Shown here in pieces: positions 34,198 to 46,012 of a stretch of DNA of 64,000 nucleotides. The stretch lies in assembly GCA_036346355.1 (NCBI GenBank), contig CM070585.1, positions 4,603,001 through 4,667,000 on the forward strand, written 5' to 3'. Position numbers and translations under genes: made by a program. The stretch's first letter is position 1. Every line of letters starts with the position of its first letter. Source of the DNA: Rhipidocladum racemiflorum (Eukaryota; Streptophyta; Magnoliopsida; Poales; Poaceae). The notes under the pieces were generated by a model. It made no database searches. It was not told the DNA's origin and saw only the letters and a program-made list of their open reading frames with translations.

Positions 34198-34556
34198 AGG
34201 GTTCACAAAATCGACGATTATCGCGCGATTTTCGCCCTTTATCGCCGCGAACCGATATAAAAAACCGGTCGGTAAACCGATCCGATTTAATTTTTTTTTG
34301 AAATTTCGAAAAATTTTACGTGTCAAAAACCGATGAAAATCGGTCGATTTTTGTCAAAAATCGTCGATAATCGCTACAAAAAACCGATCACATAAAAGTT
34401 CCACGAAAATCGTCGATTTTCCACGCGAAATCGGACGATTTTCCACGAAAATCAACGATTTTTGAATCTTTTTTTAAAAACAAACTGGTTTTGAATTGAT
34501 GTAATTATCAAAAATTACTGTTCATCCGAAAATCGCCGGATGATATTGTGGACCCT
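34198..34556. repeat. AT-rich 'AGGGTTMAC' repeat, copy 1
   Basis: 359 bp beginning AGGGTTCACAAAATCG and ending GATATTGTGGACCCT, an imperfect terminal inverted repeat. The interior is built of CGAAAATCGTCGATTTT-like words. A 3-bp direct repeat GCC flanks it. Two relatives lie at 35137-35551 and 43634-44050. Confidence 0.5.
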
Positions 34557-34903
34557 GCCTCCGGCCTGCCCTCCAAACCGACGGTCTGGATCGGGCGCTC
34601 CCGTTAAGGAACACCGCGCTGACGTGCGGAGCCGCCAGGTATTTGGCTTGCGCGACTTGTAGTTGGGCGACGTGACCCGGCCGATTCGGCCGGTGGGACG
34701 GGGCGCCATTATGCTCTCCCTCGGACGTGTCGACCGCCGGCCGGCTGCCGATGGCGATCCGACGGCCGCAGACGCCACCCCGTACGTACGTCGCGTGGCG
34801 TACATGGCGGTGTGCGTGAGTGCGACCTTACCTTGGAGTGGACTCCGCCGATCGGCTGCTCCCATCGATATCCATCCCATTCACAGAAGAACCACGCACT
34901 GAC

Positions 34904-34950
<47 letters not shown>

Positions 34951-35136
34951 TGGATGGTCCGAGAGGCATGAGAGGGTGTGCTGCAAGTTAGTGCAATGCA
35001 ATGCATGAGCTTTTTCAGCGCGTCCCATCCGTCCCGGTGCTGGCTACGTGGTGGCGGGGGCAGCTAGTGAGCTAGCTGATAGCGCGTCCCTTTCGTAGTC
35101 TCTGTTGCCGTGCAATCGATCAGTCGACTCCAGCGT
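34557..35136. other. GC-rich intergenic segment with (GA)n
   Basis: No gene recognised. It contains the (GA)21 microsatellite at 34906-34947 and otherwise unique-looking GC-rich sequence. Confidence 0.4.
34906..34947. repeat. (GA)21 microsatellite
   Basis: Uninterrupted AG dinucleotides over 42 bases. Confidence 0.95.
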
Positions 35137-35551
35137 GGGTTAACAAAACCGAAACAAAAAAATACGATAAAAAATCGAAATTGGAAATTCGAAAATATTG
35201 AGCCTAAAATCGCTGGAAAATCGTTAGAAACCGAAGAGTTTCAAAACCGAGTATTTAAACAAAAAACATTCAAAACAAATTAAAAAAAACGAAAACCATT
35301 CGGTTTCGAAAACCCATCGGTTTTCTCGAAAAACCGCTCGGCGGGTTGAACCTTTTGGACGATCGGTTTCTTGAGCGGTTTTCGTCGGTTTTCTCGAAAA
35401 ACCGCTCGGTTTACATAGCATAATTTTTTTTAAAATTTTTTGATTTTTTTTTTTAATTGGACTGGTTTACCGGTCGGTTTTTTATTTCGGTGGGGCTCGA
35501 AATCTCGAAAACCGAATGAAAATCGAGAATTTCGTTCGGTTTTGTTAACCC
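35137..35551. repeat. AT-rich 'AGGGTTMAC' repeat, copy 2
   Basis: 415 bp with perfect terminal inverted repeat GGGTTAACAAAACCGAA against TTCGGTTTTGTTAACCC (one base variable). The interior is full of TCGGTTTTC and GAAAACCG words, so it could fold on itself. No clear target duplication. Confidence 0.55.
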
Positions 35552-37062
35552 TGCTCCAACGCCTCCTCCAATCCTATGCTGGGGTTGCTCTTGATCTCAT
35601 TTCCTTTTTGCAAGCTTGACTGTCGTATACCAAAGAATTGGGCACCGCGAAAGAATCACGATGACTCGTATCTTATTACATATAGAATTGCAGCATATCT
35701 GCTACGGTACAGAAGCACGCTAGATTCACTTATTACGATATAACAGTGCATAAATGTTTCTCACTGTTTTCATGATCAGAAAGAGAAAAGATTTATAATT
35801 ACATTTGAAAAGGAGCCAAACTTTTAAAAAAAGAAATAGACCAAACGCCCAAAGATTCGGGCCTGGGCGCGACGCGATGCTACCGTACGTGCCGTGCGAC
35901 GTGGTGTACATAGCGCGCGATCGGTCGATCGAAAACGCGCGTCGCGACTCGCCACACGCTGGTACGTACGCGCGCACGCTTTGGGTTCGGTCGATCCGGC
36001 TTGTTGCCCCGCGAGCGGGCCGCGGCGCGCGTCCGAGCGGTTTACCGCTTTGTACGGCCGCTTTACGCTGTGTTGCATGGTGGCTATACGCCTATACGTA
36101 CGTACGCATCTGGAGTCCTCAAGCCTGGTCGATCTGAGCAGCTGGACAGCTACCGTAGCTACGTACTGAGCTATACACGTGTCTGGCACTCGATGTCCAA
36201 CATCACGTACGAGAGGGACGTCGTTTACACTGATATAGCATCGTTCAACTTCACGATGTATGCCAATTAGGCCGTGATTGGGACGTCTCTTTTGAGATTT
36301 ACGTGGGTGGATCAAAATTTTAATTCAAAATCTCGATTCATCTATACAGATTTCGGTCGAGAACAAGCCTCCAAACAACATTAAGATGTTTTAATTCGAC
36401 TTCTTAGGCAGTTTTCATCTCTATACAGTGGCCATTGAATTGCCCAGCTCTCGGCCGGATTTTCTGATCAAGTAGACGTCAGCAGGCGACGACTACGAGC
36501 AATAGTTGGCGTAATTTTCTTCAGCCCAGCCCATCCGAAACATCCCTTTGGGCTTTGGGTCGACATGGGTTACATCAACTCTAGGTCATATTCATATACT
36601 CTGAGAAAGGCATGATGCCATGCATTTCTGCCCAGAGCCATGGCACTAAACCGAGGCATGCAAGTTTAGAAACTCATGCTTGGATCTACTCAAGCTTGGA
36701 TCGAGTCGAGCTCGAACCTAGATTCAGACTTGGACCCTAACTCATGCTTGCTTGAGCTCGGCTCGATCTTTTACCGAGCTCAAGCTTGAGATACCATGCT
36801 CGCTCGAGCTCGACTCGTTTCAAGGCCCAACCACAAGTACACAAGCAACCTGCTGCCCACCACTGAAGTTAAACCGGATATCAATGGAATTTACTGCTAA
36901 TTTATGCAAAGTTGTTCGCTCTAATGCTGGTAGTAAAGATGAAGAAAGAGAGAGGAAAAAAAAGGAGAGGGAATAAACACAGAAAGAACAGAAACACTGA
37001 TCACTAGGGGTACAGTTAGCTACTGAAAGAGCACAAGAGCGACAGGTACTGATTACTGAAAA
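35552..37062. other. Intergenic region downstream of the SPL gene
   Basis: GC-rich 35850-36240 with CGTACGTACG-type words, then mixed. Around 36660-36840 degenerate CTCGAGCTCG/AAGCTTGAG words repeat, like a decayed mobile element. The 3' untranslated region of the SPL gene should occupy the right end, but no poly(A) signal was clear on the minus strand. Confidence 0.4.
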
Positions 37063-40000
37063 CTACTGCCAGGAGAATGGGAGAGGCGGAGATGTCCCGT
37101 CCGAGGAGCCTTCAGTGCCGACATGGAATATCCCGTGGTAGTTCATCTCGTTGTCGTTCGAGCTCGGGACCAGGACGGTGTTCAGCTGCTCACTCTCCAT
37201 GCTGGGGCAGGTGAACCCAGCCGTGCAGACGCCACTGGAGCCCTGGGAGCAAGCAAACCAGGAAGAGCTGCCAAACTGCAGGTTGGAGACAAGGGGCTGA
37301 GCCATGGTGATGTGCTCGGTTGGCTGGACCATCCGGCTGACGTCGACGCTGGAATTAGCAGGGGATGACAGAAGAGAGAGAGCACAATCAGAGTCGAGCA
37401 CTTGAGTCAGTCCATTGGAGAACATCTTGTTGCTGCTGCTGCTCTCAGGCGGCGGAGCGACGGTCTTGAGGAGAGGTTGGCACACTGCTGTCTCGAGGGC
37501 CGCTCTTGTGCTGAAACCTATTTGATGATCTCCTTCCTGAAGAAAGGGAAAGCGCCGGCCTTCTTTGGAGTAAGTTGATGTAGAGCCAACAAAATGCTGC
37601 CTGTTGCTCAGTACCTGATGGCTGTAATACGGACTGTCTTCTGATTTGAAAATCCCAGACCAAGTCACCTCTGTTCTTGGAGGAGCGAACGACGCGAACC
37701 TTGTCCCTGAATTTGGAAACAAACCTCAATGGCTGTCATTAAACAAGCACGAGACTGCTATCTACTGAAATTTGTCGATGTAAAAGATAGAAATCGCAGC
37801 ATTGTGCGGTTAGTCAGTTGATTTGAATATCCAGGAAAGGTGAAGCTGCATTGTTCTCATGTGGGTACTGAAGCATGGTACCTCTGATATTTCATTTTCA
37901 AACATAATTCGTGATTTAAATTCTAGTAAAGAAAATACGATGTAACTCAACATCATCCATATCTCATGAATCTGACAGTATATAGTACCAAAAAGGTAAA
38001 GCTATTACCTGTGCCTGATTTAGGGGGTGCAGGATATGTCGTCACATAGAATCAGACACAAAGCAGTATATATGTATGGACATTATGTCAACTTTCATGC
38101 ATCGGTATCATTTATAGGCAAAACATTGTGCTGTCTTAGCTCCATGTAAAATTCAGGTAAAACTTATTATAAGTTCCAGAGGAGAAAATAAGGTGGACAT
38201 ATGTGATAATGTAAGCACCAAGTTAAAAAACCTCAGTTTTACAAGCTAGATTTTATGAACAACTAGAGGCAAAATTTGCAGCAGCATTTTGGCATGGGTT
38301 TAGATATGCATTAATGTACTGTATAGTTGAAATTTCTGCTTGTAGCAAGAGATGTTACGATATAATTTGCATATTTCATTTATGTCAAAGTAGCAATAGA
38401 CAAACTGTAAAAAAAATACCTTGTTGACTTGTCATGAAGCTCCCAGAATTCATGTTATCTGGCTGTGGCTTCCTGCGGCGTCGGTTGTGCCCGTCAAGGC
38501 GCTTTCTACAACTACGCTTAGCCTCATCAAACTCCACGAGTAAGTGAAACCTAAAGAAGAAAAAACTCAAGATAAGAAACCCAAACGATAAGTGGAAAGG
38601 AGCTGTAATACAAACTTTTTTTTAGATAATGGAAGATTGATTCTTCCGGCCTCTACATCATGAGATGTACACAGCCAAGCTGCAATACAAACATATATGA
38701 AGGAAGGTATACCCTTTTTAAGAATGTGTACTTATTACTACCATCTTTATCGACATACTGACAATTTTAATGCAAAAAGGTACAACATCTGACTGCTATA
38801 GCAAGATGTGAAAAAAAAAAATCAGAAGCACGCTTGAAGACCATTTGATATAAAACCTTGCATAAGTCTTAGTTGACGTAGCCACGTAGCAAATAAAAGT
38901 TATTCTTACTTGTTACTCTCATAATACAGGTAGTACTATAATGCCGTGTTATTGTGGAACAACAAGTCAACAAGGAAGTAGGAAGTATGGCATTCACGAT
39001 AAAAGAGAGAATTTCCATGCAAGTGAGCAACCTCTATGCTTAAAAGATGGTGTGAATTTTGATGAGAAGCAAAGTAGATTAGCCTTTCAGGATCATCACC
39101 ACAGATTTTGGTGTACTTGTTTACTGAACAAATGTTATGCTCTAATATAATCAAGGCACATGAATAATTCAAAGTTAACATGCTACTCAACCAAAAAGAA
39201 TGATCCACATATACATATTTATTCACTCAATATTCAATAATAGCACACAGCTTCCCTTAAAAAATTATAATCTCTCCGCTCCGCAATATAAGTCCGACAT
39301 GCATACCTAGGAGGTACATTATTTAAATAATAATTAATAAAATTAAATCGTATTTGTCTCTAATAGAAAGAGTAGTACTATGTCTATCTAATAGAAGCAA
39401 CTATGGTCCAATTCAATTAAATATTACTTAAATAATGTGCTTCCTAGGACTTATATTGCAGGATGGAAGGAGTAGTACACAGCTGGACAACTCAGATTTC
39501 AATGTGTCAGTTGACAATTTGAGTGCATGGGACTTGATTTTGGATAAAAGTTTTGTACTGGACCTGTCAATGACAGAAAAATAGTTCAACTCCTGTTGGA
39601 CATTTGGACCACAGTATAATGGTTCCAACAGGTATATGGCACTATGGCACCGTACCAGCCTGTTGGGGCACTGAGGAGCACTTCATAAAGTCTGCCAAGC
39701 AGTATGGTGATCTAATTTTGCTCCATTGGGTGTCCGGGAGAGGTAATCAATCATTGGAAATGCATCCCCACTGGATATAAAATTTCCAGGAGAAAGAGAA
39801 CAAATGATTGAAGGATAATATTTATATTGATTAAAGGCACACGATGCAGAGTAGTTGCTCACTATAACTCAACGATATAAAATACATATCCACAACTGGA
39901 TTAGAGTCGAATCTAAGAAAATATTTCAGCTTGTTTAGTATTATTGTAAAAATTAAAACATGTCAAATTGGAGGCACCATATTGCTCCAGAGGGTTAGGA

Positions 40001-42127
40001 AGTCTCACATCAGTCGAATATATATGGCTTATTTAGTGGACTCAAATTACAACAGAGTAGATCATTCAGATGCAAGCTAAGCATTAGGATTTACGACTAG
40101 TCTAGAAAAAACAGAATAAAATGCTTGTTACGGGCCAAAGTACCAAGAAAACAACTCATTCAGCTGCAAAGGAAGGACCATACTCGGAACAATTATTTTG
40201 TTTCAGTTCAATAGTCGACAAACAGGGTCCTTGTTAGAGTTCTCTGAGAAAGACATAAGTTGGATTTTGGAGGTTAAACATAGGTTTTATTGAGGGCTTG
40301 TGTGCCAACTCGATAGTTTAGCTAATTGATGAATAGGCAAACATTTGAAACTTGTACAGGTTGTCTGGTCGGTTACTGAGACAAAATGGCTCCACCAAAA
40401 TGCATTGTGCAGAATGCATTTACAACGGTCTTTCGAATAGCGACTTTCTAGGTCCCATCATCTCATATAAAAAGCATTGCTAATAACCTGAAGCAATCAA
40501 GCAGACCTGGTAGGGCAGTTTCTGCCAAAAATTAAATAAAGCAGGTTGTATGTTCTACAACATCTTTAAGTATCAATAGTCCCACACAACAAATGCTGCT
40601 GCACACAAGAATGCACGAGAAAAGCGCAAAAACTCATGGAAAAGCCCTCACCGTAAAAGGAGATAGGCAATCATGTCAGAGGGGGGCTTATCATTCAGGG
40701 TATTACTTAACGAGGAGTGCTTTCTACACCCCCTCAAAGCAAGAATTGCATAAACGAGGAGTGCTTTCTACACCCCTTCAAAGCAAAAATTGCATAGATC
40801 CTAAAGTACCTATAGTTAACTATGGGTTCGACAGATGAGCCTCTCAACCACATTTTTGCTTTAAATCTGCCTTTTGTTTTCTCTGTAGAGCACAAAATCA
40901 CTTTTTTTATTTTTAGGCACAATAACAAAGGAATCTGTCTGTCAATGTTAAGGAAAAGCACAAATTCCAGTTCATTCCTCCATTTTAAACCAAACAATGA
41001 AAAAAAGGGTTATCCAGGGATAAGTTGATGTAGCAGCTAATCATAAAAAAGGACTACACCTGACCTTTGGCACATGAAATGCAACTGTCACTTTTTACCG
41101 ATAATAATTTTCATTGATGGGTTAGAAAGTTACTAGTGCAAAAGCGGCTAAAGAGTAGGGTTATAATTCAGGTATACAGGTTGCCAAGAAAAAGGGTAGC
41201 AGGGAAAAACTTGGGTACATTCGTATGAAAAGGCTGAAAAGGAGGTGCCAGAAAAGGTAAAGCTGTGCATCCTTGAAACAACAGGCAGATATATGCTCAT
41301 CTCACCCCTACTGATTCCACCAGCTGTGCTTGGAATGGGAACGATTGTGCCAAAGAAAGGGAAAGGCATGGCCAAAGAAAGAACTGATTTGGCCTATTCA
41401 CTTTTAACAAAGGGAATAATCGGCAGTAAAAAAGAAAAGGATGCCAAGGAAACGACTGAGGCCAATCAGTCAGTTCCTTAATGCCGCCAATTTTCCATCG
41501 CAACATTTCGAGCAGTGATCCTTCCACAAATCACAATCAAGTTGACTAGACTGCAGCGTCGATTCGCAAAGTTAAACGCGATGTCGCGAATGAGCTGAAT
41601 TGAGTATGGTTGGAATCGGTATGGACTGAAAATTGCGAAATTTTGCTATTTTGACGGGTTATATACCTGCTGCACTGCTGGCAGAAGCGCATTTCGCGGC
41701 CGGAGACGACGACGACGGGCGTCTTGGAGTGCACCTCGCAGACCTTGTGCCGCCGGTGGTAGTCGCGGCACTTGCTCAGGTCAGCCTTGCAGCCGTCCAC
41801 CACGCACGACGGGCACTGCCTCCCGCCGGCGCAGGCAGGCCCCGTGCGCGGCCTCTTCAGCGGGCTCGCCGACAGCACTACCGCCGCAGTTGACATCGAC
41901 ACCACCGGGCCCTTCGCCACCGGCTCCTTCAGCACGTCCGGCGCGCCGAAGTCGCCCAGCCCGCCGAGCTTGAGGTCGACCGAGCACTCCGGCCGGCTCG
42001 GCGCCCCCCGCGCCGACGCCAACGCCGCCGCGGCAGCAATGCCCGGCGCAGCCGCCGTGGCGGGCACGGCGTCGTGCTCCAGCTCGGTCAGGTCCCAAGA
42101 AACCGGCATCTTGAGATCCCAATCCAT
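37063..42127 (-). CDS. SPL18: SBP-box (SQUAMOSA promoter-binding-like) transcription factor, SPL18-like
   Basis: Three coding exons joined 42127-41667, 38550-38420 and 37706-37063 (461+131+644 nt) give 411 aa in one frame with GT-AG introns of 3116 and 713 bp. The first intron splits CQQCSR|F, the conserved SBP intron site. Residues ~105-181 form the SBP domain: CPSCVVDGC, YHRRHKVCEVH, FCQQCSR, FHLL, then the nuclear signal KRSCRKRLDGHNRRRRK. The start MDWDLKMPVSWDL and the end SSDGTSPPLPFSWQ match the rice SPL16/SPL18 clade, nearest SPL18 as I recall it. Such proteins bind GTAC cores in the nucleus and set panicle and grain traits. One SBP position has LLVEF where relatives have LLQEF. A miR156 site lies in exon 3. 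An in-frame ATG 19 codons upstream was rejected in favour of the conserved MDWDLKMP start. The only clear host gene here. Confidence 0.93.
37366..37385 (-). promoter_or_regulatory. miR156 target site in SPL exon 3
   Basis: The minus strand reads GTGCTCTCTCTCTTCTGTCA, the canonical SPL target of miR156, with one internal mismatch to the common miR156 sequence. It encodes ALSLLS at residues ~306-311. It predicts juvenile-phase repression by transcript cleavage or translational block. Confidence 0.93.
39270..39475. repeat. Stowaway-like MITE in SPL intron 1
   Basis: About 205 bp with ends CTCTCCGCTCCGCAATATAAGT and, at the right, ACTTATATTGCAGGATGGAAGG: the CTCCNTCCG...AATATAAGT terminal inverted repeat of Stowaway (Tc1/mariner-type) elements. 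The exact TA duplication is not certain. Confidence 0.7.
40709..40795. repeat. Tandem duplication, 44-bp unit, in SPL intron 1
   Basis: AACGAGGAGTGCTTTCTACA and the following CCCCTNCAAAGCAANAATTGCAT occur twice head to tail with a few differences. Confidence 0.85.
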
Positions 42128-42605
42128 GGAGTTCAGCACCTCAAGAAGCTCTTCTGCCCCCCGCGCTAGCTGCTTCTTGGCCACTACAGAGCTGGCAGCT
42201 AGCTAGCTAGCTACTTGTCCGTGCCTGTGCTCGCGCTAGAGCTGGAGCTCTCTCTCCTCTCTCACTCACGTCCAGGTCACAGGCTTGGCCGGTTTGTTCT
42301 CTTCTCCCGTCCGTCTCATTCTATAGGCATGCCGCGAGGAGGGCGGCAACTAGCAACCAAGAATTATTGCTTGGTCACCACAGCACGCACAAACGAACAA
42401 ATCAAGCACAAGAACAGGGCAAATGCCACAGATCAGCAGGGAGCTCGAGCAGCGGGAGCTTACACTGATAGGGAGGAGAGAGAAACTGCCTCTCTCGCCC
42501 TCTCTCTCTCTCTCTCTCTCAGATGATGAACAAGCGGAATGGATGATGTGCTTGCTCGCTAGCAGTGGCTATAGGAACAAGAAAGAATACACACACTGAC
42601 ACACA

Positions 42606-42636
<31 letters not shown>

Positions 42637-42836
42637 GCACTCAGAGTCTCAGAGACAATACAACAACAATACCAAGGAGGCCAGGCCGCGAAGTGGGGAG
42701 TAGTCAGTACTTGTTTGCAGAGACAAGTGCAGGTGTGTATGGACTATGGAGTGGGGAGGCGAGTGAGTGGACTGAGGAGACTCTCCCTAGCAGAGGTGAG
42801 GGGAGGCCATAGCTCCTCCAGTCACATATTATATAG
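42128..42836 (-). promoter_or_regulatory. SPL 5' untranslated region and core promoter
   Basis: A minus-strand TATA box CTATATAATA lies at 42827-42836, about 700 bp upstream of the ATG at 42127. The long presumed leader holds two (CT)n/(GA)n tracts near 42505-42530 and 42606-42624. On the sense strand these are GAGA runs that GAGA-binding plant factors can bind. Whether the leader is spliced cannot be seen. Confidence 0.5.
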
Positions 42837-43633
42837 TTTTCATTTGGACTTAGGCCCAGCAGAGCTCTACAACCCACAGCTCCAGCTTCACGAACGTAGT
42901 AAAGTTAGGAATATCAAGTTCCACCAACTTCAAGAATTTGGTGGAGCTCGAACTCTGCCAAACACCCCTTAGGCTCAGATAAATCTTTGAAACTTTAATT
43001 GTTAATACTTATTTAAATTGTATATACGAAAATTATATGTTTAAATTTATATTAGAAATGCTTTTATAATATTATAATTTTATTAAAATTTATAAAATAT
43101 ATTGTAATGGAAATTAGTGATTGAAACTGTATTTTGAAAACCGTGTCGATGTCTAAAATGATAACTATTTGTGACCGATAGGAGTAGTAGTATTTTCTTG
43201 GTTAGGTTTTGTTTTGTTGCAATGCATTGCTTGCGGGCTGCGGCCATCCATCTCATGAGAAATCACGAGAAACATTTTTTTTTTCAAATATGGTTCCTTT
43301 CTAATACAATTGTAAAGATAGCTTCATTTTTTACCGTGGAAATATTGGTATGCGACACATATCATCTGTCATGCTTTCGTACCGCACGCTTCTACGGTTA
43401 TACACGGGCAATTTTTTACAATTACATTTAGGAAAATGGTAGATCTGTAAAAAAAAAGTTTGTTGAAACAAAAGTGACGACGTCCATCTTATCAATCGCT
43501 GACAGGGATTCTAAAGGAGGAACAATAAATGGGAAGGGCCCCAGCAGCCCCAGGGCCATGTTCATCCTTTAACACCAGCATGGAAGCCTTGTGCTGCCTG
43601 CAATTATTGGGGAGGGGTTGGTTTGGTTGGGCC
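42837..43633. other. Region upstream of the SPL promoter, no gene seen
   Basis: AT-rich from 42980 onward. No coding features on either strand. It may contain upstream regulatory sites, but none is distinctive. Confidence 0.4.
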
Positions 43634-44050
43634 AGAGTTAACCATATCTTTTAAAGTTAAAAATTGAAGTTCTAGCAATACTAATTTATTATAAAAATTA
43701 AGTGAAAATCGTTAAAATTGAAGCATTTTAAAATCAAACATTCTAAAAAACTTCAAAAATCGCTTGGATTTCACGAAAATCGGTCGATTTTCATGGTTTA
43801 CCGATTGGTTTTTTTGAAAATCGACTGATGAACTGAATTTTTTTTTGCTGCCGATTTTTTGAGTGATTTTTGAAAATTGCTCAATTTTCGATTTTCATCG
43901 ATTTTTGATCGGTTTACGTGACATATTTTTCCAATTTTTTTGAAGTTTTCTTATTTTGACCGATTTATCTGTCGGTTTAGGATTTCGAACTGGTTCGATA
44001 TGGTCTGTTTTAGCGATTTTCAAGTCGGTTTTCGTAATAAAGTGAACCCT
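43634..44050. repeat. AT-rich 'AGGGTTMAC' repeat, copy 3
   Basis: 417 bp from AGAGTTAACCATATC to AATAAAGTGAACCCT, with interior GAAAATCGGTCGATTTTC and similar words. Its ends match copies 1 and 2 imperfectly. It lies about 0.8 kb upstream of the SPL TATA box. Confidence 0.5.
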
Positions 44051-44335
44051 AGGTTGGGCTTTGGGCACTTGGGGTACTGAGAGGGAGCCATTGCTCTTTT
44101 TGGCTCCTTGTTAGCAAGGTTTGGTGAGTGGAGGCCGCGGAGAAAGAGGTGGTATTAGTGCGTGAGCGGCTCATCTAGTTAGTAGTGTCTTTGCTTAAAC
44201 AAAGGATTTACTGTTCGTCTATAGGGGTTTAGAGGTTATACTGTTCTTCTGTAGGGGGTTGTGATGTGATGTAGTGCTAGTATATATTGTGGTTATTGTC
44301 TGGCTGAGAATGCAAATCTTTGTTTAGACATCCTA
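44051..44335. other. Short spacer, nothing recognised
   Basis: Unique-looking sequence between two MITE-like repeats. No ORF or motif. Confidence 0.4.
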
Positions 44336-44344
44336 CTCTTGTGG

Positions 44345-44721
44345 GGCAACATATCCAGTGCAATTAAAGTTTTTGTACAATCACCGTGCAATCCTACTAA
44401 AAAAGTTTCAAAAAATTCTGAAAAAAATCATAGATGTACATCTCAACTTACCCCATCTACGTATAAAATTTCATGATCAAATTCGTCATATGCTAGCAGT
44501 TACAAAAAAGACAAATTTTTGGGTGCATTTGAACTATTCAAGTTTGTCATTGTCTTTTTTGTAACTTCTAGCATAGGACGAAGTTGATCATAAAATTTTA
44601 TACATAGATGGGGTAAGTTGAGATGTACATCCATGATTTTTTTTTAGAATTTTTTGAAACTTTTTTTAGTAGGGTTATACGGTGGTTGCACAAAAACTTT
44701 AATTGCACTAGATATGTTGCC
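44345..44721. repeat. Mutator-like foldback MITE
   Basis: 377 bp flanked by a perfect 9-bp target duplication CTCTTGTGG (44336-44344 and 44722-44730), the length typical of Mutator-like elements. Terminal inverted repeats start GGCAACATAT and extend about 170 bp on each side, sharing AGTGCAATTAAAG and CATAAAATTTTATAC-like words, with a short central loop near 44520-44545. No transposase. Confidence 0.85.
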
Positions 44722-44730
44722 CTCTTGTGG

Positions 44731-45469
44731 AGCATAATTATGGTTACTGAAATAATTATGGCTTCACTATCCTGAACAGTGAACAGTCCATAAGACTTGG
44801 ATCGTTTAAAAGAAGTGGAGCTGGGTTTTTCTTCAGACAACTGGTGACGTGTCCATATGGATTGCAACTGAGCTGAGCATATGCCAAAGTTTTCTCTAGC
44901 ATGTCGAACCTCTGGATAGCTGGTTTATTGATTGCAAGGCAGTGGTCTAGCTCATTTAGGTGACGCTGAGGCTCTTCTCGTCCGCCTAGTCATTTAGGGC
45001 AATTTTTTTTTTGTCTAGACGGTGATTAGGTGTTAAATACTAAACTGCCGTCCGATTAGCGTCTAGCGTCTAGAAAAACACCATAAATAAATTAACGACG
45101 CTATGTCAGGTTTCTAACGGAATGGCATCTTGTTATTTTTCAAAAGAAATGGCGTCTTGCAAACATACGGAAACATGATTGCAAGCTGCTTTCTAAATTG
45201 GATTGAATCACACCGAAACCGTGCCAAGCTCGCTCAACTTTTTACCGTGCAGCATATCTTTTAGCCGAGATGCCTACCTAACAGCTTTGTAGATGTCGAT
45301 TCCAGTCTAGCTAATGCTTTACGCACCATACATTGTTCGGCGCTTGTTGGGCTAATCTTGTGATATCATGAATTACTACTTTCACGCCATTCATTTTAAG
45401 GGAACTTTATCTCTGAACTGCGTCATCTCAGACACTAATACTTGTTAAGGAATAGAGAGTGACTAGGGA
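44731..45469. other. Intergenic, nothing recognised
   Basis: Mixed composition. No coding signal, no clear repeat ends. Confidence 0.4.
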
Positions 45470-45665
45470 ACGGTATACCGTTGCAACGGTATAGCCATGA
45501 AACTTATGAAACTTATCAGTTTCAATGCTGGTTTCATGAGTTTCAGTGTTTAGTTTCATCAGTTTCATGTTTTATCAGTTTTTAGTGCTAAGTTTCATGA
45601 GTTTCAGTGCAAAAAATCATAAGTTTCATGAGTTTCAGAGGTATACCGTTGCAACGGTATACCGT
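45470..45665. repeat. MITE with palindromic ends and internal GTTTCATGAG repeats
   Basis: Both ends carry ACGGTATACCGTTGCAACGG, itself a near-palindrome, in inverted arrangement. The interior repeats GTTTCATGAGTTTCAGTG-like words four to five times. No target duplication was identified. Confidence 0.6.
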
Positions 45666-45725
45666 TTTTTAGTTTTTCTGTAAGGAATATTCAATCAATC
45701 AATCTGTGTTAACAAGAAGGGCGTC

Positions 45726-46012
45726 ACATGTACAGTGGTATAGACAGTAACTGTCTATAATGCATCTCCACATCATCTACAGACAGCACTAAAGACAACT
45801 TATACAATGGATCGTCTATATAGTCGTCTGTAATGATTTCTCATACAATTAATAGATTGTCTATACAATGGTACAAACAGTTTAAAGCTGTCTATAAGAC
45901 CGTCTATTCACGAAAGGACGACTACTCTCTCTTCTCCTTCTCTCTCTTCCACCTCATCAAAAATCTTATGTGGCATCTCTTATAGACAGCTGACGTCAGC
46001 CCATTGTACCTG
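45726..46012. repeat. Possible MITE
   Basis: Ends CATGTACAGTGG and CCATTGTACCTG are imperfect inverted repeats, and TATAGACAG/CTGTCTATA motifs recur inside in both orientations. No target duplication was seen, so the family is unknown. Confidence 0.45.

Noticed and set aside
35724..36315. Several overlapping frames on both strands in a GC-rich stretch
   Set aside because: No domain, mutual overlap, and CGTACG-rich composition; treated as intergenic.
39428..41527. Short frames inside SPL intron 1
   Set aside because: All under 100 codons, no motif, and they overlap MITE and tandem-duplication sequence.
42128..42184. Upstream in-frame ATG adding MAKKQLARGAEELLEVLNS to SPL18
   Set aside because: Clade members begin at MDWDLKMP; the extension has no conservation that I recall. 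It remains a possible alternative start.
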